From: Paenibacillus sp. JNUCC32 | GTDB taxonomy: Bacteria > Bacillota > Bacilli > Paenibacillales > Paenibacillaceae | NCBI RefSeq assembly: GCF_014863545.1 | Contig: NZ_CP062260.1 | Location: 2,852,001-2,916,000, forward strand | Direction: 5' to 3' | Length of the DNA stretch: 64,000 nt | Part shown: positions 40,314 through 46,920 of the stretch, in pieces | How the letters are laid out: every line of letters starts with the position of its first letter | How positions within the stretch are numbered: position 1 is the first letter of the stretch | Notes under the pieces: model-generated | What the model was told of the DNA's origin: nothing | The model's input: the letters and a program-made list of their open reading frames with translations, nothing else | The model's database searches: none | Program-made: the position numbers and the translations under genes

Positions 40314-40341
40314 TTTACAAACTTAAAAATTGTGCGATAAT
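40314..40341 (+). promoter_or_regulatory. Candidate promoter of aminopeptidase copy 2
   Basis: -35 TTTACA (40314-40319), 16-bp spacer, -10 GATAAT (40336-40341). Confidence 0.5.
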
Positions 40342-40396
40342 CTAAACAACGCTTGAAGTTGCTATGAGGCAGCATATAAGAAATGGAGGGTCTGTC

Positions 40397-41626
40397 ATGT
40401 CCAGCTTTGAACAAAAATTGGAACGCTATGCGGAGCTAGCAGTTAAGGTCGGCGCCAACGTGCAGCCGGGACAAACGCTGGTGGTTAACGCCATGATTGA
40501 TGCGGCGCCGCTGGTGCGTCTGATCGTGAAGAAAGCCTACGAAACGGGTGCCAAGCAAGTGAAAGTGAATTACAGTGACGAAATCGTGAATCGGATTCGG
40601 TACGATCTGGCGCCCGACGAAGTTTTTTTGGAACCGCCTACTTATTACGCAGAGGAAGTAACCGAACTTGCCGAACAAGGAGCCGCTTTCTTGACGATCC
40701 TCTCCTCGAACCCCGACCTGTTAAAAGGAGTCGATCCCGAGCGTATATCCAATTATCAACGTACATATGGCGCAGCCATGTCGAAATACCGGCAATACCA
40801 GCAGGCCGACAAAATGAGCTGGACCGGCATAGCGTACGCTTCCCCTGATTGGGCCGCCAAGGTGTTTCCTGACGTTCCTGCCGGCCAACAGGTGGACAAA
40901 ATGTGGGACGCGATTTTCCGCGCGGTTCGCGCGGACCTGGAAGATCCTATTGGGGCGTGGGAGGAGCATATCCATACCCTTCAACGCAAATCGGATGAAC
41001 TCAATGCCAAGAAATATCACAAGCTCCGGTTCACTTCACCTGGAACGGATCTGACAATCGAGCTGCCGGAGGGTCATATATGGGCCCAGGCGGGCAGCCA
41101 CAACGAAAAAGGCGAGCGCTTCGTTGCCAACATCCCGACGGAGGAAGTGTTCACCGCCCCTCTCAAAACCGGCGTCAACGGCACCGTACGCAGCACGAAG
41201 CCTTTGAGCTACGGCGGCAACATCATCGACAATTTCTCGATTACGTTCGAGAACGGGCGCATCGTCGATTTTTCCGCCGAACAAGGCCAGGATACTTTAA
41301 CCCGACTGATCTCCATGGACGAAGGGTCGCATTATCTGGGCGAGGTGGCTCTTGTCCCCCACCGCTCCCCGATCTCGGAAAGCGGCATCCTGTATTACAA
41401 CACGCTGTTTGATGAAAATGCCTCCTGTCACCTGGCCATCGGGAGCGCATATGCCTTCAACCTTGAAGGCGGCAAGACCATGACGTCCGAACAGCTCCAG
41501 GCAAGCGGCCTGAACACCAGCATTACCCACGTCGACTTCATGATGGGCTCCAAGGAGCTTCAGATTACGGGAATCACGCATGATGGCAAGGAAGAGCCGG
41601 TCTTCATCGATGGTAACTGGGCATAA
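40397..41626 (+). CDS. Aminopeptidase, M29 family (copy 2)
   Basis: A 409-residue protein aligned end to end with the preceding gene, with the same metal-site motifs (ELPEGHIWAQAGSHNEKGE, NIPTEEVFTAPLKTGVNGT, YLGEVALVPHRSPISESG, LFDENASCHLAIGSAYAFN, THVDFMMGSKE). Tandem duplication is evident. Differences cluster in the N-terminal 200 residues, which may alter peptide preference. ATG 40397 follows GGAGGG. Own promoter candidate at 40314-40341 and terminator at 41683-41719. Confidence 0.92.
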   Translation: MSSFEQKLERYAELAVKVGANVQPGQTLVVNAMIDAAPLVRLIVKKAYETGAKQVKVNYSDEIVNRIRYDLAPDEVFLEPPTYYAEEVTELAEQGAAFLTILSSNPDLLKGVDPERISNYQRTYGAAMSKYRQYQQADKMSWTGIAYASPDWAAKVFPDVPAGQQVDKMWDAIFRAVRADLEDPIGAWEEHIHTLQRKSDELNAKKYHKLRFTSPGTDLTIELPEGHIWAQAGSHNEKGERFVANIPTEEVFTAPLKTGVNGTVRSTKPLSYGGNIIDNFSITFENGRIVDFSAEQGQDTLTRLISMDEGSHYLGEVALVPHRSPISESGILYYNTLFDENASCHLAIGSAYAFNLEGGKTMTSEQLQASGLNTSITHVDFMMGSKELQITGITHDGKEEPVFIDGNWA

Positions 41627-41996
41627 TCGCCATATTTGCCGTTACCATGACTAGCAACCCAGCATTCGATTAAGAACGATCGACAGGGCAGCCTGATTCT
41701 CAGAGGCTGTCCTGTTTTTATCTGGTCCATCCCCGCCCTTTCTCTTGCCGAGTCAATCCCAGATTCGATTAATACCCATTGATGGCCGAGCATATGATGA
41801 AGAGATGGGCGCAGCTCATTGGCTTGCTGATAACAGAGGCGAAAAGCGGGCCCAATACCATGAATTCAATAGGATAAGCCGGGATGCCTCCGGTCTCCAG
41901 AGTCGGCTGTTACTAGAATTTGTAGGGCTTTTTTACCCGATATGTTGTAAAATGATGAGAGAAATAGGATGGTTACACCAGAGAGGGGATTATCGC
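41627..41996. other. 370-base region between aminopeptidase 2 and the sigma factor
   Basis: Contains the terminator 41683-41719. The rest is an open frame in phase with the sigma gene from 41745, but it has no ribosome site and no sigma-like sequence, so it is taken as the 5' region. A TGTTGTAAAATGATG stretch at 41943-41957 may hold a -10. No RNA gene seen. Confidence 0.5.
41683..41719 (+). terminator. Terminator after aminopeptidase copy 2
   Basis: ACAGGGCAGCCT/AGGCTGTCCTGT, 12 pairs with one G-U, then TTTTT. Confidence 0.88.
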
Positions 41997-42587
41997 GTGT
42001 CCAACCGATTACAGCTCCTCCTTGCAGCAGATTTCGCTGATCTGAGCGAACCTATTCAGGAAGAAATCTATTATGAATTTTATGACCTCGTTTATGGGCA
42101 AATACTGTATGTCGTACGGGATCATGCTGCTGTTGAGGATATCATTCAGGAGTCCTTTATCAAAGTGATCACAAGCAAGCCGAAGTTCGAAACGGAAAGC
42201 AAGATGCGGGGCTGGCTCCGTGTCGTCGCGAAAAACTCAACCATGAATTATTTAAGAAAAAATAAAAAATACCGTAACCAGGTGGATGTCGATAGTGTTT
42301 TTATTAATGAAGAGGACGTGGTAGTTTCTTCCACGAACGTCGAACACCAGGTGGAATCGAATTTGCTGGAGGAATCGATCGGGCAGTACCTCGACCAGTT
42401 GAAGCCTGAATACAAGCTATTGATTGAGTATCGTTGGAAGCACAGCCTGACCTACAGGGAAATCGCGGAGCTGCTGAATACTCGCGAAGAGATCGTGAAG
42501 CAGCGTTTGTTCCGGGCCAGGGAATCCGTTAAGAAAATGCTGTATAGAGAGTGGGGTGAATTGGATGAGCAACGAAAAATACGATGA
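41997..42587 (+). CDS. ECF-type RNA polymerase sigma factor
   Basis: About 196 residues. Region 2 (YYEFYDLVYGQILYVVRDHA, VEDIIQESFIKVI, MRGWLRVVAKNSTMNYLRKN) and region 4 (QLKPEYKLLIEYRWKHSLTY, REIAELLNTREEIVKQRLFR) are complete. The start is GTG 41997, eight bases after GAGAGGGG; the frame is open back to 41745 but lacks sigma sequence there. It overlaps the anti-sigma gene by 23 bases, the usual arrangement of a membrane-controlled ECF pair. Confidence 0.88.
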   Translation: MSNRLQLLLAADFADLSEPIQEEIYYEFYDLVYGQILYVVRDHAAVEDIIQESFIKVITSKPKFETESKMRGWLRVVAKNSTMNYLRKNKKYRNQVDVDSVFINEEDVVVSSTNVEHQVESNLLEESIGQYLDQLKPEYKLLIEYRWKHSLTYREIAELLNTREEIVKQRLFRARESVKKMLYREWGELDEQRKIR

Positions 42588-43383
42588 TTGGTTTGACGAG
42601 GCCTTTGATGAAGCCTTTGATCGTGCAGCTTCACGTTCCTCACTCCCTACGGACAACGAATCCAAGCGACAATCCTGGCAGCAAGTCAAGCTGCAGGTCG
42701 AGAAACTTAACAATCGGAAACAGCGACGCCGCAGATTTCAGTTGGCCGGTATTATCGCAGCTTCCATGGCATTCGGGGCATTCGTGTTCTCCCAGCCTAC
42801 CGTCACGCAAGCCGTATCGCCGATTTATCAGCAAATCGTGGATTGGGGCAATGGCATAACGGGCCAGATATTCGGCAAGAAAGAGCCCGTCGATCCCAGC
42901 AAGGCCCTTACTGCGCCTCCGCCGGATATAAGCCCTGTCCCAGATAACGCCGATCAAGTACCGCCCGCTGAATTGGTGGAAACCGAAGACGTTCCCTTTA
43001 CGGATTCCGACGAATCCTTAATCGAATCGCAAAAGCGCGTATTATTCAAGATCCCTGAAATCGGCTATATTCCGCCTGGCTTTGAGTTCTATGAGGCGAC
43101 GGGAATCGCGGAAAGCGAGAGCGCGCCGATCCTGGATCTTCATCTTCACTACAAGAATGCGGATGAAAAGGTATTCTACATCGATTTAATCGACATGACG
43201 GCAGAACGGTCCATCGGCCTTGGAGGAAAGGTTACCGAGACGCTGAAGCTGAAATCCGGAGCCGTAGCCTACCTGACTGAAACCAACCTCCGCTTTTTGC
43301 ATGACAATGACAAAATATTGGTGAATATTAGCGGATTGTTCTCTAGAGAAGAATTCATTAAAATCGCCAACAGCATACACTAG
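42565..43383 (+). CDS. Anti-sigma factor-like membrane protein with DUF4367-type domain
   Basis: About 272 residues. An acidic N-terminus (KYDDWFDEAFDEAFDRAAS) likely binds the sigma factor, one membrane helix follows (FQLAGIIAASMAFGAFVFS, about 61-80), then a Pro-rich linker and an outer domain resembling DUF4367 (VLFKIPEIGYIPPGFEFYEA, TETLKLKSGAVAYLTET, ILVNISGLFSREEFIKIANS). The outer domain would sense an envelope signal. ATG 42565 follows GTGGGGTG inside the sigma gene. Strong 17-bp terminator follows. Confidence 0.8.
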   Translation: MSNEKYDDWFDEAFDEAFDRAASRSSLPTDNESKRQSWQQVKLQVEKLNNRKQRRRRFQLAGIIAASMAFGAFVFSQPTVTQAVSPIYQQIVDWGNGITGQIFGKKEPVDPSKALTAPPPDISPVPDNADQVPPAELVETEDVPFTDSDESLIESQKRVLFKIPEIGYIPPGFEFYEATGIAESESAPILDLHLHYKNADEKVFYIDLIDMTAERSIGLGGKVTETLKLKSGAVAYLTETNLRFLHDNDKILVNISGLFSREEFIKIANSIH

Positions 43384-43398
43384 AACCATACCTGCACA

Positions 43399-43437
43399 CA
43401 CAAAGAAGGACACTTGCATAAAGTGTCCTTCTTTGTG
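43399..43437. terminator. Bidirectional terminator
   Basis: Perfect 17-bp stem (arms 43399-43415 and 43421-43437) with loop GCATA. Confidence 0.88.
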
Positions 43438-43451
43438 ATAACCTATTGAAA

Positions 43452-43949
43452 TTACTGTTCTACTAATATCGAGTTCGTATAATAAGTGCCTTCCTCATAT
43501 GTACCGTTCTCATTAATCCAATGAATGGTTTTGCCACGGTAATAGTAGCCTGCCTGAACGTTGAAATTTTTGGTGCCGTTAAGCGAAAGCTTGTTGGTTC
43601 CGTTTTCATATGCACTGCCAGCATCCACCCAAGCCGACCCTGTCCAGCGCTGTAGAACATAATTAATGCCGATGCTGTCTACGGCTTGTCCAGCGCCCGT
43701 AAATCCGTTGATGCTCACTTGGGTGCCGCTTGCCTTGCTAATCGTAGAATAGTAGTTGATCAAATATTTATTCGCTAAGAGGCTGATGGAAGAATTCAAA
43801 TTCATTTCAACCGGAGGCGGAGTCGTCAAAGCACCGGGTGCAATGTCTGCAGCGGAGTCCGCGTAAGCCCCTCCTGCCAAGGATAAACTTAATAAAACAC
43901 TGACTGCAAGTGCTGAAGCTATACGTTTTGGACTGCGTACTTTCGACAT
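43452..43949 (-). CDS. Secreted DUF6147-type protein
   Basis: A 165-residue exported protein: signal peptide (SALAVSVLLSLSLAGGAYA, cut near residue 30), a short Pro-rich stretch, then a beta-rich domain with many Asn, Gly and Tyr (LLANKYLINYYSTISKASGT, GINYVLQRWTGSAWVDAG, NFNVQAGYYYRGKTIHWINE). This pattern matches DUF6147 proteins of Bacilli, whose role is unknown. It faces the sigma/anti-sigma pair across a shared terminator. No catalytic residues stand out. Confidence 0.72.
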   Translation of the reverse strand: MSKVRSPKRIASALAVSVLLSLSLAGGAYADSAADIAPGALTTPPPVEMNLNSSISLLANKYLINYYSTISKASGTQVSINGFTGAGQAVDSIGINYVLQRWTGSAWVDAGSAYENGTNKLSLNGTKNFNVQAGYYYRGKTIHWINENGTYEEGTYYTNSILVEQ

Positions 43950-44060
43950 AATATCACCTTTCTTTCAATATGATAGGAACATCCATATTTTAACACGTCG
44001 TGTTAGCGTAAAAGTTTCTATTTTTTCACGGTTTGATATAATTTTCGAAACTTTTCTGCA

Positions 44061-44099
44061 AATAAAAAGAAGCAGCGACATTTAATGTCGCTGCTTCTT
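44061..44099 (-). terminator. Terminator of the CNNM/CBS gene
   Basis: Stem GAAGCAGCGACAT/ATGTCGCTGCTTC, extended by two A-T pairs, then TTTTTATTTG on the reverse strand. Confidence 0.88.
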
Positions 44100-44111
44100 C
44101 TAATATCCAGT

Positions 44112-45431
44112 TTACGCGCCCGCTTCTTCCTGTATCAGCTGCTGCTCTTGCCTGATCAGGCGTATCCGGGAGATGCGTTTATTCTCCGTCTCCTCAATCA
44201 CAAAGCGACAGTCTTCGTATATAACAGACTGGCCTTTGTGCGGAAGCAGCACCTCAAGTCGCGCAGACAGCCATCCACCGATGGTATCGTAATCTTCTGT
44301 ATCCACATTCAGACCAAATTGGTCATTGATTTCATCGATCAGCATCAATCCATCAATGGAGTATTCATCCTCCCCCACCTTTTCAATGCCTGGACGCTCT
44401 TCGTCAAACTCGTCTTGAATTTCACCGACGATTTCTTCCATAATATCCTCCAGGGTCACGAGTCCCGAGGTCCCGCCGTATTCATCGATAAGAATGGCGA
44501 TTTGCGTCTTGCTCCGCTGCATTCTTCGCAGCAGTTCGCTGATCTTGATTGACTCAGGAACAGCAATGATCGGGCGAATCAGGGAAAGCTGGTCGCCAAC
44601 GAAGCCGCGCATCAGATCTTTAATGTGAATAAAGCCAATGATATGATCCTTGTCTTCGTCGCAGATCGGATAACGGGTTCGCATGCCCTCGCTTGCAATC
44701 TTCAGATTTTCTTCCAATGAAAGATTGTTGTATAAGCAGATCATTTCTGTACGGGGGATCATGATCTCCCTTGCCGTTGTATCGGCAAATTCAAAAATGT
44801 TGTCTACCAGTGTCATCTCCGTGCTATCCATCAATCCGCTCTCGCTGCTCTCTTTCATCATATCCCGCAGTTCTTCCTCGGTATGGACATTGCGTTCAAC
44901 CACCGGCTTCATCCGGAATATGCGAAGAACGTTATTGGAAAGCCCATTGGCAAACCAGATAAACGGGAACATGATGGTGTAAAATACCCGCAGCGGGCCT
45001 GCGGACAGCAGCGTGATTTGTTCCGCCTTGCGTACGGCCACCGTCTTAGGCGCTAATGCACCGAATACGATATGCATAAGTGCGATCAAGATGAAGGCTA
45101 ATACCAAGGACACCGCATGAACGGCTGTGTTGCTCCATCCTATTCCGTTGAACCAAGGCGTAATCATGGCGGAAATCGTTCTCTCGCCGATCCAGCCAAG
45201 GCCGATGGACACGATGGTAATCCCAAACTGGCAAGCGGATATATATCCGTCCAGGTTCTTCAGTATGTTCTGCGCAAATTGTGCACGTCTATGTCCTTCT
45301 TCAACCAAAGCGTCAATCCGGCTGCTCTTCACTTTAACAAAAGCCAATTCAGCCGATACAAAAAATCCGTTTAATAGGACGAGAATCAATACCAAGGTTA
45401 AACTTATCAAACTCGGTAAGGGGTCACTCAA
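44112..45431 (-). CDS. CNNM/CBS-pair transporter (HlyC/CorC, MpfA-like)
   Basis: A 439-residue protein: DUF21 membrane domain (LISLTLVLILVLLNGFFVSA, ELAFVKVKSSRIDALVEEG, ACQFGITIVSIGLGWIGE), two CBS domains (about 200-330: IMIPRTEMICLYNNLSLEEN, IIGFIHIKDLMRG, IAILIDEYGGTSGLVTLEDI) and a CorC/HlyC C-terminal domain (SIDGLMLIDEINDQFGL). Relatives such as MpfA export magnesium; 'hemolysin' is an old name. The start is TTG 45431 behind AGGAG. The transcript has a leader of about 160 bases from the promoter at 45599-45626. Confidence 0.87.
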   Translation of the reverse strand: MSDPLPSLISLTLVLILVLLNGFFVSAELAFVKVKSSRIDALVEEGHRRAQFAQNILKNLDGYISACQFGITIVSIGLGWIGERTISAMITPWFNGIGWSNTAVHAVSLVLAFILIALMHIVFGALAPKTVAVRKAEQITLLSAGPLRVFYTIMFPFIWFANGLSNNVLRIFRMKPVVERNVHTEEELRDMMKESSESGLMDSTEMTLVDNIFEFADTTAREIMIPRTEMICLYNNLSLEENLKIASEGMRTRYPICDEDKDHIIGFIHIKDLMRGFVGDQLSLIRPIIAVPESIKISELLRRMQRSKTQIAILIDEYGGTSGLVTLEDIMEEIVGEIQDEFDEERPGIEKVGEDEYSIDGLMLIDEINDQFGLNVDTEDYDTIGGWLSARLEVLLPHKGQSVIYEDCRFVIEETENKRISRIRLIRQEQQLIQEEAGA

Positions 45432-45587
45432 TCGATCTCCTACCCGCCATACAGCATGCTATGACGAATAGGAACACCTCCTTCGGTTATTAAAAATGTG
45501 TGGTGCCATCAAGCATAACAGCGTGTTCGGACTACGCATCAACTTCCCAATGGTCTCATCTCCTTGTCTTATTCCGACTTATTCAAG

Positions 45588-45626
45588 CTATATAAGTAAT
45601 TATATAGTACTACGATACACAGTCAA
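45588..45626 (-). promoter_or_regulatory. Promoter with overlapping palindrome for the CNNM/CBS gene
   Basis: Reverse strand: -35 TTGACT (45621-45626), 16-bp spacer, -10 TATAAT (45599-45604). The palindrome CTATATAA-N4-TTATATAG (45588-45607) covers the -10 and may be an operator. Confidence 0.65.
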
Positions 45627-45815
45627 ACGTTGTCTTATGACATTAATCATCGTTGTTATGAGCTTTAATTTGATTCTCAGCCGTTAACACTCGTTTTCCG
45701 ATGAATTGAACGATTCTATGAATAAACATTCATAATGTTAAAATAATACAATGCGGCCGCGCGGAGTGTCGTTAGAAAAACGCATGCCATTGAATATTCT
45801 GCCAAGGCCAAATGA

Positions 45816-45854
45816 AATAACCTCCGTTTCACATCGGTGTAAACGAAGGTTATT
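45816..45854 (-). terminator. gerQ terminator
   Basis: AATAACCTTCGTTTACA paired with TGTGAAACGGAGGTTATT (one bulge) on the reverse strand, then TTCATTT. Confidence 0.7.
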
Positions 45855-45875
45855 GGGGCATTCGCAAAAATAGAT

Positions 45876-46310
45876 TTATCTTGCCGTTGGAGGCGGATTG
45901 CCGATCACGCCCGGATATTGGTAATTGAGCGGCTCGTCAAACACGACATAGTCCAGGTTCACCATCAGCAGGATGATCCGGCGCCCTGTCGTCCGTTCGC
46001 TGATGACGATATGATCGCGACCGGCGGCTTCGATAATGCCCGTGAACACCTTGGCATTCCATTGCGAATTGTTTTCATACGTCATGTAAAACGTTGCCTG
46101 CTTCCCAAGGTTCAATCGAAGGATATTCTCCACGTAAGATTGTTCGAATTGCGGCGGTGCCGGAACAACGGTGCCTCCCGGCGTCATTGGACTTCCGCTG
46201 GGCACCTGCGGTGGAACGTTTGCCGTGTAACCAGCGGTCCCGCGGTTCGGCACTCCCGGATAACGGACTCCATTCATGAAGTTCACAGGCGGCACACCTT
46301 GATTGTACAT
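45876..46310 (-). CDS. gerQ: Spore coat protein GerQ
   Basis: A 144-residue protein. The N-terminal half is low-complexity Pro/Gly/Asn-rich (GVPPVNFMNGVRYPGVPNRG); the C-terminal half is the conserved GerQ domain (QSYVENILRLNLGKQATFYM, VFTGIIEAAGRDHIVISER, IILLMVNLDYVVFDEPLNY). GerQ sits in the spore coat, is cross-linked by transglutaminase, and is needed for CwlJ function in germination. It directly follows cwlJ, as in Bacillus. ATG follows AAAGGAGG. Confidence 0.92.
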   Translation of the reverse strand: MYNQGVPPVNFMNGVRYPGVPNRGTAGYTANVPPQVPSGSPMTPGGTVVPAPPQFEQSYVENILRLNLGKQATFYMTYENNSQWNAKVFTGIIEAAGRDHIVISERTTGRRIILLMVNLDYVVFDEPLNYQYPGVIGNPPPTAR

Positions 46311-46365
46311 AAGTAATTTCCTCCTTTAATTTATAACTCCCGCCTAAGCGGTTGTATAACATGAA

Positions 46366-46788
46366 TCAAAAAACGGACGGGCAATCGGCATATGTCGGGG
46401 TGAAGAAGCAGTGTGCCTTGAATCGGCCTGTGTTCTGCTGATTGTACCAGGTTGCCGGGCAGTCCCCTGCCGGGCGGAAAAACCATAGCGCGTTGCTAGC
46501 CGGCCATATGCGTTCCCCATTAATGACCCTTTGGGCTAGCTGACGATCCCGATCCCTGGCCCGTTGATAAAAATAGCCTTTCTGTGTTGCTTCAAAACCA
46601 CCCGGGCTCTGAAATACCATATCGTTCATGTTGCGGATGTTTCGAAAATCCAGGCAGTTACCCAGTATCCGGTTCACCCCGACATTCCCTACCATGAGCA
46701 TGCCCTGCTCACCTTCGCCTTCTGCCTCTGCGCGGATCAATCTTGCCAGAAGATCCACATCATTCGAATTCGCTTTGATGACTGCCAC
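46366..46788 (-). CDS. cwlJ: Spore cortex-lytic hydrolase CwlJ
   Basis: A 140-residue hydrolase_2 domain protein with no signal peptide, as for CwlJ. Motifs: LLARLIRAEAEGEGEQGMLM (catalytic Glu), VGNVGVNRILGNCLDFRNI, MVFQSPGGFEATQKGYFYQ, ALWFFRPAGDCPATWYNQQ. It degrades the cortex during Ca-DPA-triggered germination and depends on GerQ, encoded next. GTG 46788 follows GAGGGG. A candidate sigma-E-like promoter lies at 46822-46850. Confidence 0.93.
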   Translation of the reverse strand: MAVIKANSNDVDLLARLIRAEAEGEGEQGMLMVGNVGVNRILGNCLDFRNIRNMNDMVFQSPGGFEATQKGYFYQRARDRDRQLAQRVINGERIWPASNALWFFRPAGDCPATWYNQQNTGRFKAHCFFTPTYADCPSVF

Positions 46789-46821
46789 AGAGTTCCCCTC
46801 GCTTCCTTAAGATCACTTTGT

Positions 46822-46850
46822 ATCGTATGTGCATTCGCCCAGAAATGTGC
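46822..46850 (-). promoter_or_regulatory. Candidate sigma-E-type sporulation promoter of cwlJ-gerQ
   Basis: Reverse strand: -35-like GCACATT (46844-46850), 14-bp spacer, -10-like CATACGAT (46822-46829), near the sigma-E consensus and placed before a mother-cell coat operon. Confidence 0.45.
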
Positions 46851-46857
46851 CTGGATA

Positions 46858-46901
46858 CGAAAAAAAAGTTCCTTACCGCGTCCGTCGCGGTAAAGAACTT
46901 T
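46858..46901 (-). terminator. Terminator of the rhamnosidase gene
   Basis: Reverse strand: AAAGTTCTTTACCGCG paired with CGCGGTAAGGAACTTT, then a long T-run. Confidence 0.88.
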
Positions 46902-46920
46902 GGTCTCCTGCTATCATGCC

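Larger units (their letters stand above)
45432..45875. other. Leader of the CNNM/CBS gene and intergenic DNA
   Basis: Holds an unassigned leader (about 45432-45592, reverse strand), the promoter with an overlapping palindrome, and the gerQ terminator (45816-45854). The remainder (45627-45815) is AT-rich with no gene seen. Confidence 0.6.

Noticed and set aside
41745..41996. 84-codon N-terminal extension of the ECF sigma factor
   Set aside because: No ribosome site and no sigma-like sequence; GTG 41997 has GAGAGGGG at proper spacing.
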